64,000 nucleotides of DNA from Candidatus Nitronereus thalassa (GTDB taxonomy: Bacteria; Nitrospirota; Nitrospiria; Nitrospirales; UBA8639), in assembly GCF_032191465.1 (NCBI RefSeq), contig NZ_JAQOUE010000001.1:1054001-1118000 (forward strand), read 5' to 3'. Position numbers and translations under genes: made by a program. The notes under the pieces were generated by a model. That model was not told the DNA's origin, made no database searches, and saw nothing but the letters and a program-made list of their open reading frames with translations. Positions 1-9,237 of this stretch are shown piece by piece. The first letter of the stretch is position 1. Each line of letters starts with the position of its first letter.

Positions 1-123
1 AGAGCTTATTTTTGCAAATCAAAAAGTTGGATAGATCATGACCCCGCCAGGGTACAGTTGCAGCAGTATTTCCTTGATGAACACAATCTGTTTAACGAAC
101 AAAAACATTACAATGTGCTTTAA
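1..123 (+). CDS. C-terminal end of an unidentified protein (partial)
   Basis: Frame 1 is open from the first base to a TAA at 121-123 and gives 40 residues rich in aromatic and charged residues (ending in EQKHYNVL). The composition looks like a real protein end rather than a shadow frame, and no gene on the other strand competes for this stretch. It converges on the methyltransferase that ends at 288. The product cannot be recognised from the tail alone. Given the neighbours it probably belongs to the polysaccharide locus, for example a transferase, but that is inference. Confidence 0.4.
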   Translation, partial: RAYFCKSKSWIDHDPARVQLQQYFLDEHNLFNEQKHYNVL

Positions 124-287
124 TCATTCAAGTTCAACTATACAACAAAAGGTTTAATTAAAAATTTCTAAACAGAAGCAGGAAGGTGACAATTCTCCAC
201 AGCTCTTCTTTATATAATGGGCAACCTGTTGACCTAACTTTGCTCTAGCGTTCCCCATAATCGTACGAGCAGATATCCGTGTACATC

Positions 288-1241
288 TTATTCAATAGGT
301 CGTCGGCCACGCCCCACGATACCGTTAATTCCATTAAACACCTCAACATCGATCAACCCAGCCTCCTGAAACCAGCGGCGAACTTCCCCGAGGGTTTGGG
401 GTTTATCATAGGCTGGAGCGTACATATCGAAGGTATCCAGCAATGCCCATTCCAGATTCTGTTCAGGTGCCAGACCCAGATGCGTATATTCAACAATAGG
501 CGATAGGCGCGCACCGACTCGGCCAGCAACCGAACGCAGACATCGAGTCGGACCAATAAGCACTGGTATAATTGTTTTGAGGAACCGGTACAGACGGAAC
601 GATTTCATGTTACGCGTCAACGGACGCAAAAAATATTTCCATTGCAGGAGAGTAGCGAATGATCGACGGTACACATCAATTACAACATCTCCCCCAGGTT
701 TGATGTGACGTGCAAGACTCAGGAAGCATCGCCTTGGATCCCTCGTATGCTGTAGGACTCCGAGGCACAGCACGTGATCAAAGCTGGCCTCGGGCAAGGG
801 GATAGTCAAAATATCACCTTGGAAGAGATGTAGGTTCGGATTTGCACCATTGTTGAGCGCATTAGCTTCAATTGCGTTGGAATAGTCAAATGAAAAGACA
901 GTCGCACCTGTACGACACAGAATCTCCGTAAAACGACCAGCACCAGACCCAGCCTCGAGAATCCTTGCACCTGTCATTTTTCGAGCCCAACCAGTCGATC
1001 GAAAGAGGCGATCCTCCGAGATTGGTCTTCCAACAAAACTATCTAGCTGTGTCTTGCGGTGCAGGTTCCATTGAAACCCGAACGAATCAGAATAGTTTCG
1101 ATTGGGTACAAAACGTGGTATTCCATTTACGACGGAAAATACTGAAGAACACCCCTTACACCGAATTTCATCCTCTACAAAGAGAGTCGAGTCTCGGCAG
1201 AATGGGCAAACAAAGTCCCTTGCAAAAGAAAGAGGATTCAC
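288..1241 (-). CDS. Class I SAM-dependent methyltransferase with N-terminal zinc ribbon
   Basis: The 317-residue protein starts with a small zinc-ribbon-like module with paired cysteines at C12/C15 and C28/C31 (Trm112-like). A Rossmann methyltransferase domain follows: motif I (ILEAGSGAGRF, about residues 94-104), an acidic residue in FDYSN, and the post-motif HVLCLGVLQHT. This arrangement is common in methyltransferases of surface-glycan loci, which act on sugars or lipid-linked intermediates in the cytoplasm; the substrate here is unknown. The start overlaps the stop of the ABC transporter gene by 4 bases, so the two are translationally coupled. It is the last gene of the minus-strand export and glycosyltransferase block. 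Confidence 0.85.
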   Translation of the reverse strand: MNPLSFARDFVCPFCRDSTLFVEDEIRCKGCSSVFSVVNGIPRFVPNRNYSDSFGFQWNLHRKTQLDSFVGRPISEDRLFRSTGWARKMTGARILEAGSGAGRFTEILCRTGATVFSFDYSNAIEANALNNGANPNLHLFQGDILTIPLPEASFDHVLCLGVLQHTRDPRRCFLSLARHIKPGGDVVIDVYRRSFATLLQWKYFLRPLTRNMKSFRLYRFLKTIIPVLIGPTRCLRSVAGRVGARLSPIVEYTHLGLAPEQNLEWALLDTFDMYAPAYDKPQTLGEVRRWFQEAGLIDVEVFNGINGIVGRGRRPIE

Positions 1242-2992
1242 GACAATGGAAACTCTTTTGTAGAATTCCGCAAAATAATTTTCCCATTGGCAAGCTCATA
1301 CACGAAATCGCAAACCTTAAGGGAAGCTGGCCGATGCGAAATTATAAGCATGGTTTTTTTGTGTGACAGGGTCTGAATGGAGTCTATTACGACTTGCTCT
1401 GTTTCCCGGTCAAGAGCACTAGTTGCCTCATCGAAAATTAGCACTTCAGGATTACGATACAATGCTCGAGCAATGGCTAAACGCTGACGTTGTCCGCCTG
1501 AAAGCTTAATACCCTGTTCTCCCACCATCGTCTCATAACCCTCTGGCAAGCTAAGAATAAAATTATGAATATTTGCCATTTTTGCCGATGAGAGAACCTG
1601 GGCTTCGACTATCTCAACATTTGGTAATCCAAACGCAATATTACCTCGAATGGTATCGTCTAAAAGAAAAGGTACCTGCGGCACATAACCAACCTTAGTG
1701 CGCCAGACAGGGGCTAACTCTCTATTTAACAGCACTCCATTAACTTTAATACTACCCTCTGTGGGTTGAAGAAACCCTGTTATTAAATCAATGACTGTAC
1801 TTTTTCCAGCACCAGTCACACCCATAAGACCTACGGTCAAGCAACTCGGTATATTCATACAAATATCCTTTAGAACAGGCTCCACCGACCCAGGATAGGT
1901 ATAAGAAACTTGCTCCATATCAATAGGAGCACTAAGGCTACGTCCGGCCAAAACCGAGACTTCTGTCGACATAGGTGATTTGGCAGATGAAACCAATTCG
2001 TACAAAATATCAGCCACATTTGAGTTTTGTTGTATTATTATTGAGTTTGCAAAAATCTGTTGAAACTGGGGCAACAGTCGATAGGCAGCAAAAACATAGA
2101 AAGCAAGTATTGGGGCAGAGGCCTGCCACCCGCCGACCTTAATGCTTAAATAACCAGCTAACCCAAGCATGGCAGCCAATGCGGCGGTCTCAATGATATA
2201 CCGCGGCAAAACACTAAGTGTAATCCCATATACATATTGCCGAGCTAGGACATCAGCCGCCAATCGAAATTTTTCATAAAAGTGTTTCCCGCAACCAAGC
2301 ATCCGCAATTCCTTAATACCAGCAATCGTATCAGAGGCAATACGGCTAATTTGTTCACGAAACTGAAATGCAAGATTGCCGCTCTGCTTCACTCGTTGAT
2401 GTAAATGACGATACACAATGTAGTAGATGGTGGAGAGAAAAAAAATGACAATCAAAGAAAGCAATGGATCTATTGTCACAATCAAAACCGCAACACCACA
2501 GGTCACAATGAGTCTTGAGACAACAATAAGCATAGGCATAAATAGGGAGCCAGCTAGGCGTTCAGTTTCATAGACAATATTCTTAACAGCCGAAGAAGAG
2601 TGGAGTTCAAAGAAAAACTCATACGGTTTGTCCATATACGCAGTAAGAACAGAGGCTGAGAGCCGCCGCCAGACCGACCAGGTAAGCCTAGCAGAGAGCC
2701 AAGTCGTGGCAAATGCGAGCATATTGCTTGTCGCAATTAAACCGAATACCATTGCAGCAATCATGGGTGGGTTTTGGCTTGGAAGGATCTGAGAACAAAA
2801 GTGACCAACCGTCTGTCCTAAGCGTAAACAGGGGTCCGTCGAAGAGGTCATTGCAGCAACAAGTGGGACAACTGAGATGACACCGCTCATCTCCGCAAGG
2901 CTATTTATAAGTAACAGCAGCCCAAGGAATGCAGACCGTCGTCTTTCGGAAGCACTCAATAAAAGCCAAAGCTGTCGAGCAATACGAATCAT
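1238..2992 (-). CDS. ABC transporter, fused permease and ATPase (glycolipid or polysaccharide flippase type)
   Basis: The 584-residue half-transporter has an N-terminal membrane domain of about six helices (roughly residues 20-330) and a C-terminal nucleotide-binding domain. Visible motifs are Walker A GVTGAGKS (391-398), a Q-loop near Q439, the signature LSGGQ (497-501), Walker B VLIFDE (517-522) and the H-loop SHRP. The layout resembles MsbA and PglK-type exporters, which work as homodimers in the inner membrane and flip lipid-linked sugars. Its place between four glycosyltransferases and a methyltransferase suggests it moves the glycan those enzymes build. It overlaps both neighbours by 4 bases, consistent with one operon. 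Confidence 0.9.
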   Translation of the reverse strand: MIRIARQLWLLLSASERRRSAFLGLLLLINSLAEMSGVISVVPLVAAMTSSTDPCLRLGQTVGHFCSQILPSQNPPMIAAMVFGLIATSNMLAFATTWLSARLTWSVWRRLSASVLTAYMDKPYEFFFELHSSSAVKNIVYETERLAGSLFMPMLIVVSRLIVTCGVAVLIVTIDPLLSLIVIFFLSTIYYIVYRHLHQRVKQSGNLAFQFREQISRIASDTIAGIKELRMLGCGKHFYEKFRLAADVLARQYVYGITLSVLPRYIIETAALAAMLGLAGYLSIKVGGWQASAPILAFYVFAAYRLLPQFQQIFANSIIIQQNSNVADILYELVSSAKSPMSTEVSVLAGRSLSAPIDMEQVSYTYPGSVEPVLKDICMNIPSCLTVGLMGVTGAGKSTVIDLITGFLQPTEGSIKVNGVLLNRELAPVWRTKVGYVPQVPFLLDDTIRGNIAFGLPNVEIVEAQVLSSAKMANIHNFILSLPEGYETMVGEQGIKLSGGQRQRLAIARALYRNPEVLIFDEATSALDRETEQVVIDSIQTLSHKKTMLIISHRPASLKVCDFVYELANGKIILRNSTKEFPLS

Positions 2993-4170
2993 GTACGGCG
3001 AATCTGCTTCATGAAGATTTCAAAACCAATTCCAAAAAACCCACGCCAATAAGCAATGTGCCAGGAATAGTTTAAGAAAATTTCTTGAATGGCCCGAAGC
3101 AGTGCCCCACGACACAATGCGTGGAGAAATGCCACCCCACGAGACCGGCCCATACTTTCATAGAAGATTGGGGTCTTAGGTGGTAATTCATTTCGATGCC
3201 CCTCCCCTCTGTGAGAATGCATTAAAATTTCAGCAAACACTCGGCTAAATTGAATCTCAGGGGCAAGTTCGTTTAAAAATATTTTTCGTGCGGCGATCCC
3301 CATTTCCCGTCGACGTTCATCATCCTGCAAATAACGCTGGGTTTGACTCACTAAATCACCGGCGTTGCGAAATACATCGATGTCCACACCCGTTGTAAAC
3401 CAATGATCCACACAAGGTGCCCATTCGCAAAGGCAAAATCGGCCAAGAGATGCCAACTCGAAGGGACGTCCTTTGATCTGTCTTTTACTCACTCGCGTGG
3501 GGTTATGTCGTAAAATCCAGGCCGGAGGATTCGTCACAGTAAAATTGAGGTTAATCTTGCTTCGTATAAAAATCTGAGCAATACCCTCTGGCGAAAGAGT
3601 CCCATTACGGCTACCGAATCCAAAATCCGCCACGGTGATTCCAGCAGCTTCAAGCCGCTCGATGAATTCCCTTCGCCCCGGCTTAGTCAAATCGCCAACG
3701 AAAGAAACAGGAATATCCTCCGGCATCCCAGTCGGAGCAGGATGTGTAAGCCAGGAAGTCACCACAACATATGCTGGAACACCAGACGCTTCCAACCACT
3801 TGGCGCTATCAAGATCGGTCGTGATCACAGCACTGCAATTTTGATAAAAATACTTCACTTGATCAAAGTAAATTTCGTCGTCCCACCCAATTCCGACAAC
3901 TGGTACGTGCTCCCGAATTCGTGCCAGAAAATCATGTCGGAGGTAGGCAAAACTATTAGGAAATTGAGTGTAAAGTAAAACTTGTGGAACCCCGGTCTTT
4001 ATGGTTGACAACACCCTGTTTTCGAGCTCACGACTGCCGACATTAAGATACACTGCCCGGTAATCCAATACCTCGAGACGCATGAATAATTGCCCAAACA
4101 ACTCTGCATATCTCCGGAACACCGGATGATCGCTGCCGGGCTGCAACCAAAGGGCACTTGCCTCCAGCAT
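2989..4170 (-). CDS. CgeB-like glycosyltransferase (most divergent of four tandem copies)
   Basis: The 393-residue protein belongs to the CgeB/DUF3880 group of GT-B glycosyltransferases. An N-terminal domain with a GIGWDDEIYFD segment is followed by a C-terminal nucleotide-sugar domain with INLNFT, RQIKGRPFELASLGRF and an EWAP segment, then a YLQDDERRREMG helix. Compared with the three upstream paralogues it lacks the RCTKIALCGSFVLSEYAP version of the motif and has instead GRFCLCEWAPCVDHW, so it probably uses another donor or acceptor. It follows its neighbour after 7 bases and overlaps the ABC transporter start by 4 bases. The sugar transferred is unknown. Confidence 0.8.
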   Translation of the reverse strand: MLEASALWLQPGSDHPVFRRYAELFGQLFMRLEVLDYRAVYLNVGSRELENRVLSTIKTGVPQVLLYTQFPNSFAYLRHDFLARIREHVPVVGIGWDDEIYFDQVKYFYQNCSAVITTDLDSAKWLEASGVPAYVVVTSWLTHPAPTGMPEDIPVSFVGDLTKPGRREFIERLEAAGITVADFGFGSRNGTLSPEGIAQIFIRSKINLNFTVTNPPAWILRHNPTRVSKRQIKGRPFELASLGRFCLCEWAPCVDHWFTTGVDIDVFRNAGDLVSQTQRYLQDDERRREMGIAARKIFLNELAPEIQFSRVFAEILMHSHRGEGHRNELPPKTPIFYESMGRSRGVAFLHALCRGALLRAIQEIFLNYSWHIAYWRGFFGIGFEIFMKQIRRT

Positions 4171-4177
4171 AGCGCCT

Positions 4178-5431
4178 TTACCTCACCCCCTTAAGGAAGC
4201 GGCGAATACCTCGCACAATACCAGCGGCCCAGGTAGCAGGTTTTGAACCCTGGCAAGCGACGTGTAAGCCAAGCCCACCAAACGAGATCGCCGCGGAAGG
4301 ATTGAACCTACCCGTTTGTAGCAGCAATGCTATTTCATTGAAAAACAACCCAAGCCTGCCGGAAAACAAAAATAGTACTATGTATTTAAAGCGCCATGAC
4401 CCGAAAGCGGACCAAAAGGGACTATCCAAATACAGTGGCAAGCGTCGCGAACATCCCTTCTCCTTTTCTGTGGCACGCTCCTCAATAATGCGACCCATGC
4501 GTGCCCAATACTTAGCTTCATCGTAATACTCTAATGCACGAATGTGTGCACGGGCTGCCATTTTCTCCCGAGCATCCTCGTGCTGAAGATAATATTTTGC
4601 CTTCTCGACTAGTTCCTCTTCGTCGTGAAAAACATCGATTTCCTTTCCGATGTCGAAAAGCTTCTCTAAGCCAGGCGCGTATTCCGAAAGTACAAAAGAA
4701 CCACAGAGAGAAATCATAGAACATCGCCCCTTTACTTGTCGCACTCGACGATTGATCGAGAGGTGTGCATCTAATGGGGTGGTGATATTGCCACCCGTAA
4801 AATTGAGATTGATGCGCGTACAACGATAAGTTTCGGCAACCATTTCGCGCGACAACACACCAGCTTCGGTACCAGACCCAAAGAGCTGAAGCTCGACACC
4901 CGACTCTTTGAGAGCTTCAGCGTAAGACACTCTACCAACCTTCCCCCGCATCGCACCTATAAATGACACATCGATGGTCTTCCCTTTATGTTCTCCAGGA
5001 TTGAACTGCGCGGTACTGTAGATTCCCGGCAACAACATGGCATCGATTCCATACAATCGATAGCGTTCGTGTAGTGGATTCGACGTCAGGACCAAATCGA
5101 AGCACTGCGCATAGTAGCGGTGAGAGACATCAAAGTAATGCTCGTCATCCCCTAATATCAACACTCGAAAAGTATCGCCAATAGCGTTTTCTAGAAATTC
5201 GGGGTGAAAGTCGAATTCAGTTCCAAGCGCATAAATAACTATCCTGATTTTGTGGATCGCGATAGACCGCAGAACTTCGTGCTCCAGTGCAGAATAGCCC
5301 CCCTCCCGATAGATTAATTCCGGGTTGATCCGATGCACCGAAAATCCACTATACCTTTCCAAGGTAATGGGGTGGTACATATCATTGAACCGCGCATCTG
5401 GACCATCTGGACCTATTACAAGAAGACTCAT
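4178..5431 (-). CDS. CgeB-like glycosyltransferase, tandem paralogue
   Basis: The 417-residue protein has the two-domain CgeB layout. The N-terminal half carries LILGDDEHYFDVSHRYYAQ and FDLVLTSNPLHERY. The C-terminal half carries INLNFTGG, the basic RQVKGRC segment and LCGSFVLSEYAPG, followed by a DVF-E-L helix region typical of the Glyco_trans_1_2 domain. A hydrophobic, arginine-containing tail (from PLYLDSPFW) is shared with the two upstream paralogues and may associate with the membrane. It overlaps its upstream neighbour by 4 bases. The high motif identity with the next two genes points to recent duplication. Donor and acceptor are unknown. Confidence 0.82.
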   Translation of the reverse strand: MSLLVIGPDGPDARFNDMYHPITLERYSGFSVHRINPELIYREGGYSALEHEVLRSIAIHKIRIVIYALGTEFDFHPEFLENAIGDTFRVLILGDDEHYFDVSHRYYAQCFDLVLTSNPLHERYRLYGIDAMLLPGIYSTAQFNPGEHKGKTIDVSFIGAMRGKVGRVSYAEALKESGVELQLFGSGTEAGVLSREMVAETYRCTRINLNFTGGNITTPLDAHLSINRRVRQVKGRCSMISLCGSFVLSEYAPGLEKLFDIGKEIDVFHDEEELVEKAKYYLQHEDAREKMAARAHIRALEYYDEAKYWARMGRIIEERATEKEKGCSRRLPLYLDSPFWSAFGSWRFKYIVLFLFSGRLGLFFNEIALLLQTGRFNPSAAISFGGLGLHVACQGSKPATWAAGIVRGIRRFLKGVR

Positions 5432-6675
5432 ACCCCAGGCCTACCAAGTTTACGTATTTTATGCGCGATAACCGCAATCCAATCTGCAACTTTTGAGGAT
5501 TGTCGTACCGTATGAAGGCCGGCAGCACCCATCCAAATAGCTGCGGTGGGATTAAACCGACCTGCCCGTATCAGAAGAAGCAACTCCTCCAGAAACAGGC
5601 CTAGCTTTCCCATAAAAAAGAAAATCGCCAAATATTTAAAACGCCACGCACCATATGCAGCCCAGAAGGGTCTATCCACATACAGTGGTAACCGCCTCCA
5701 ACGTCCATGCCTTTTTTCAGCAGCACGCTCCTCAATCATGCGTCCCATACTTGTCCAATACTTTGATTCGTCATAATCTTCAAGAGCACGCGCATGAGCG
5801 CGCGTAGCCATTTTCTCCCGAACATCCTCATGCGTAAGATAGAATCGCGCCTTATCCAGAAGCTCGCTCTCGTCATTAAAGACATCAATCTCTCTGCCAA
5901 TATGAAACCACTTCTCAATTCCAGGCGCGTATTCCGAAAGCACAAATGAACCGCACAAGGCAATTTTTGTGCATCGGCCCTTGACCTGCCGAATACGGCG
6001 AACAATCGTCTGCTCAGAATCGAGCGCATAGCTACCCATGCCCGTGAAATTCAGATTTATGCAGGAACGGCGATAGACGTCGATGACCCGATCACGGGGA
6101 AGAACTCCTGCTGACGACCCTGGCCCGTATAGTTGCACTTCGATTCCAGCATCCATCAACTGTCGAACGGCTCCCTCTCGGCCCGTTTTGTTTAGGGCAG
6201 TACCAATAAATGATACCGGAATGTCCCTGGGCCTCTGCTCTCCCGGGCAGAAAATCGATGAGTCGTATACGCTAGGGAAAACCTTTGAATCGATACCATA
6301 GATCTGATAGCGCTCATTCAATGGATTGTGAGTAAGCACTAGATCAAAGCACTGCCCATAGTACCGGTCCGCATTATCAAATCCATACTCATCATCTCCC
6401 GTCATAAGCACTTTAAAAACATGGCTCAGTTTGTCGTAGAGAAAACGTGGACGAAAGTCGTACCCTGCGGTCCAATATACAAGCAGATTGATCCTGTGCT
6501 TTTCCACGAGACGGCAGATTTCTTGTTCAAGGCCCGACATCCCAACCATCTTGTAAGTTGCATCAGGGTCTAATTCAACCACCATAGCCCCGAGACAACG
6601 CTCCAGGCAGCCTGCTATATCAAGATCGCTGAAAAGAAATCCGGCCTTGTTTGGAATCATTACTAATGCGTTCAT
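5428..6675 (-). CDS. CgeB-like glycosyltransferase, tandem paralogue
   Basis: The 415-residue protein is collinear with the genes on both sides. It has LMTGDDEYGFDNADRYYGQ and FDLVLTHNPLNERY in the N-terminal half, INLNFTGMG, RQVKGRCTKIALCGSF and LSEYAPGIEKWF in the C-terminal half, and the same PLYVDRPFW hydrophobic tail. It is a cytoplasmic or membrane-associated GT-B enzyme, presumably adding one residue of the surface glycan. Its ATG shares one base with the stop of the upstream paralogue. The sequence differs most from its sisters in the N-terminal acceptor domain, as expected for duplicated enzymes that gained new acceptors. Confidence 0.82.
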   Translation of the reverse strand: MNALVMIPNKAGFLFSDLDIAGCLERCLGAMVVELDPDATYKMVGMSGLEQEICRLVEKHRINLLVYWTAGYDFRPRFLYDKLSHVFKVLMTGDDEYGFDNADRYYGQCFDLVLTHNPLNERYQIYGIDSKVFPSVYDSSIFCPGEQRPRDIPVSFIGTALNKTGREGAVRQLMDAGIEVQLYGPGSSAGVLPRDRVIDVYRRSCINLNFTGMGSYALDSEQTIVRRIRQVKGRCTKIALCGSFVLSEYAPGIEKWFHIGREIDVFNDESELLDKARFYLTHEDVREKMATRAHARALEDYDESKYWTSMGRMIEERAAEKRHGRWRRLPLYVDRPFWAAYGAWRFKYLAIFFFMGKLGLFLEELLLLIRAGRFNPTAAIWMGAAGLHTVRQSSKVADWIAVIAHKIRKLGRPGV

Positions 6676-7928
6676 TAGCCCTGCCGGAATAATCTACGCA
6701 CGCCACGTGCGAGGGCAGCAACCCCTGCCGCAAAACGTGAGCGTTGCCTGGCGATGTGCAACCCTGTTGCCGCAAACCACACCGCTGCTCTGAGATTAAA
6801 CCGGCCAGCGCGAATGAGCAGACGGAGCTCGTGCAAAAACAAGAAAAACCGGCCGGCAAAAAGAAAGATCACGAGGTATTTGAATCGGCATGCTCCATAG
6901 GAGGACCAGAAGGGCTTGTCTATGAACATTAGCAACCGGTCTTTCTTGGAAGCACGTTGGACAAGCATGCGCCTTTCAAGACACTCCCCCACTCTTGCCC
7001 AGTATTTTGCCTCATCATAGTATTCAGTCGCTCGAGCGTGGGCGCGGGCAGCCATCTGCTCACGAACTTCCTCGTGTTCGAGGTAGTAGTGCACCTTTTC
7101 CACAAGTTCTTGCCGATCGCGAAAAACATCAATCTCACGGCCAACGTCGAAAAGACGTTCGATACCGGGGGCATATTCCGACAGGACAAAGGATCCGCAT
7201 AGCGCAATCTTCGTGCAGCGGCCCTTAACTGCTCGAACCCTGTGCATGATCGTGTCATTTGGCGCCAAAGGAGAACGCCAAGTTCCAGTAAAGTTCAGGT
7301 TTATCCGAGAATGACGATACAAGGACAACGCTCCTTCGTTCGAGATTGGGCCGTTTTTTGTTCCAAACCCGAAGGACTCAACGGAAATACCTGCGCCTTC
7401 AAGCATTGCAATTCCGGCTTCGCGACCTGTTTTGCCTTTCACGGCTCCTATGAAGGAAACATCATGCTTTTTATTTTGGTTTTCGTCAGAAGGACAGAAC
7501 AAATGGGCCGGATAGACGCTGGGGTAGTATTCAGCGTCTATCTGATACAGATGATAGCGCTCCACCAGAGGATTGGCAGAGATTACTAGGTCGTAGGCTT
7601 GACCATTATAACGATCGAACAGCTCGAAATGACCTTCATCATCCCCTACAATGTACACTCGGTAACAATCGCTCAACCGGTGATAGATAAACTCAGGATT
7701 GAGTTCCATCCACATACCAAACGCACAACAGATGAACACGTCGATCTTATCCTCATAGACCACATTCTCAATTGCTGCCTCGAGACCAGCGCTCCCTTCC
7801 TGCTCATAGATGGCACAAGGATCCAAGGTCTTAACTTGATATCCGCCATAGTTAATAAGTGAGCGAGATATACTCTGGTCAAGTAAACGGGTATCTTCAT
7901 TATTAGCCTCCAGAATAAGAAATTTCAT
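6675..7928 (-). CDS. CgeB-like glycosyltransferase, first of four tandem copies
   Basis: The 417-residue protein is the promoter-proximal copy of the array. It shows the family segments YIVGDDEGHFELFDRYNGQ and YDLVISANPLVERY, then INLNFTG, RAVKGRCTKIALCGSF and LSEYAPGIERLF, and the conserved tail beginning MFIDKPFW. An SD-like GAAGGT lies about 10 bases before the ATG. The 280 bases upstream hold no gene and probably contain the promoter of this five- to six-gene block. The function is inferred from family only; the sugar is unknown. Confidence 0.82.
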   Translation of the reverse strand: MKFLILEANNEDTRLLDQSISRSLINYGGYQVKTLDPCAIYEQEGSAGLEAAIENVVYEDKIDVFICCAFGMWMELNPEFIYHRLSDCYRVYIVGDDEGHFELFDRYNGQAYDLVISANPLVERYHLYQIDAEYYPSVYPAHLFCPSDENQNKKHDVSFIGAVKGKTGREAGIAMLEGAGISVESFGFGTKNGPISNEGALSLYRHSRINLNFTGTWRSPLAPNDTIMHRVRAVKGRCTKIALCGSFVLSEYAPGIERLFDVGREIDVFRDRQELVEKVHYYLEHEEVREQMAARAHARATEYYDEAKYWARVGECLERRMLVQRASKKDRLLMFIDKPFWSSYGACRFKYLVIFLFAGRFFLFLHELRLLIRAGRFNLRAAVWFAATGLHIARQRSRFAAGVAALARGVRRLFRQG

Positions 7929-8208
7929 GACTCACAAACCTTCAATTTTCCGAAATTAAACTATCCTGTTGGATAAAATCCATGAGGCGTAAAATTTGGC
8001 AGTCTGTCAATTCATTTCTCTTGAAATAGAGGGATTGTTTCGCACAAGATAGCTTAATTCACCTTCAAGCAGCCATCTTATTTTTTTCTAATCTATAAAC
8101 CACAGTTTAGGGAAGCCATTATTTAAATAGATGATAGGATGCCAATCCGAAATTTCTTGAACACCTATTTATTGAGTTAGCCGTAGGAAGAAGAAAGAAT
8201 TTTCACTT
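7929..8208. other. Intergenic region upstream of the glycosyltransferase block
   Basis: This A/T-rich stretch lies between the FkbM gene stop and the first glycosyltransferase start. It has no open frame that looks coding. It is the natural place for a minus-strand promoter, but I see no clear -35/-10 pair and no convincing terminator hairpin. Confidence 0.4.
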
Positions 8209-9237
8209 TCAGACCTCTTCATAATTACAAACATCACGCCTAGCATCAATAAACTTACCCAATGTTATCTGTGCACGTTTTGGGCTGATTACTGCTTCAC
8301 CAGCTAACTTCAATGCCGAGAGCACCGCATCCCAACGGGAAACCCTGGAAATCTTATGAACAAAACGCGCAATACGGTCATGCTCTTTTCCATCGGCCCA
8401 TGTAGATTGGGCTAACTCTAATGCAAAATCATATGAACCGAGTAGCATTGCACAGGTAAATAGCACATGCACCTGACGTTCATTGAGACTGATCGGGACG
8501 AAACTGCCTGGCAGGGGATCCCTAAAAAATACAGCATCGGCCCAAAGCGGACGTTCCTTTGTGACGTGTTGGCATTTGTCCAAAAACTTCCTCGAACGAT
8601 AATGGACACTTGCGCCATAAAAGGAAAAACCTTGCGATCGAAGAAAAATTTCGATATCGGAAAACAGCTTTTGACCATCATAGGTCTGGCAATACCAGAC
8701 CTCCACTAAGAGGGCGACTGTTCGATCAGTCAGGGTCTTCCTTGCACCCATCAGTATCTCAAACTCTGTCCCCTGAGTATCTAACTTAATGAATTCGCCT
8801 AATTGCGGGTGGGATGCAAACTGTGTGGCGAGTACATCGTCCAACGTCCTTGTGACGACTTGCTCCATGCCTATTGGCTGAAATTTTTCCATCTCATAGC
8901 GTTCAACAAATGGGTCATGGACGTGTCGAAGTGAAGTATTGGTAGAGGCAGAAGTAATATGGAGGGTTTTCGTACCATTGCTTTCATACAATGCGGAAGG
9001 TTCAATCCATACTTCCTTCCAGGGAGTAGAATTAGCATAAAGATTTTGAAGACGAACACATTCCGCTTGATCTGGCTCAAAGGCCAAAGCCGAAGTAAGG
9101 CCAGCAATAGGAGCCACAATAGGATGAATCCCATCTCGGACTCCTACATCTACAAACCCCAACCCCAAAGTCTTTAATGTTGTATAGGGAGCGCTTGCTA
9201 AAAAATCACAATCTCCAAGAAATTGATTATGTTCCAT
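8209..9237 (-). CDS. FkbM family methyltransferase
   Basis: The 342-residue protein matches the FkbM group of SAM-dependent O-methyltransferases. It has GFVDVGVRDG as a variant motif I, AFEPDQAECVRLQ as the acidic motif II region, and FIKLDTQGTEFEILMGA, the hallmark FkbM signature of a K-D-x-x-G-x-E type, near the middle. About 90 C-terminal residues beyond the core domain are of unknown role. FkbM enzymes methylate hydroxyls of sugars or polyketides; here a sugar of the surface glycan is the likely target. The gene is flanked by long non-coding gaps on both sides, so it is probably transcribed alone. Confidence 0.85.
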   Translation of the reverse strand: MEHNQFLGDCDFLASAPYTTLKTLGLGFVDVGVRDGIHPIVAPIAGLTSALAFEPDQAECVRLQNLYANSTPWKEVWIEPSALYESNGTKTLHITSASTNTSLRHVHDPFVERYEMEKFQPIGMEQVVTRTLDDVLATQFASHPQLGEFIKLDTQGTEFEILMGARKTLTDRTVALLVEVWYCQTYDGQKLFSDIEIFLRSQGFSFYGASVHYRSRKFLDKCQHVTKERPLWADAVFFRDPLPGSFVPISLNERQVHVLFTCAMLLGSYDFALELAQSTWADGKEHDRIARFVHKISRVSRWDAVLSALKLAGEAVISPKRAQITLGKFIDARRDVCNYEEV

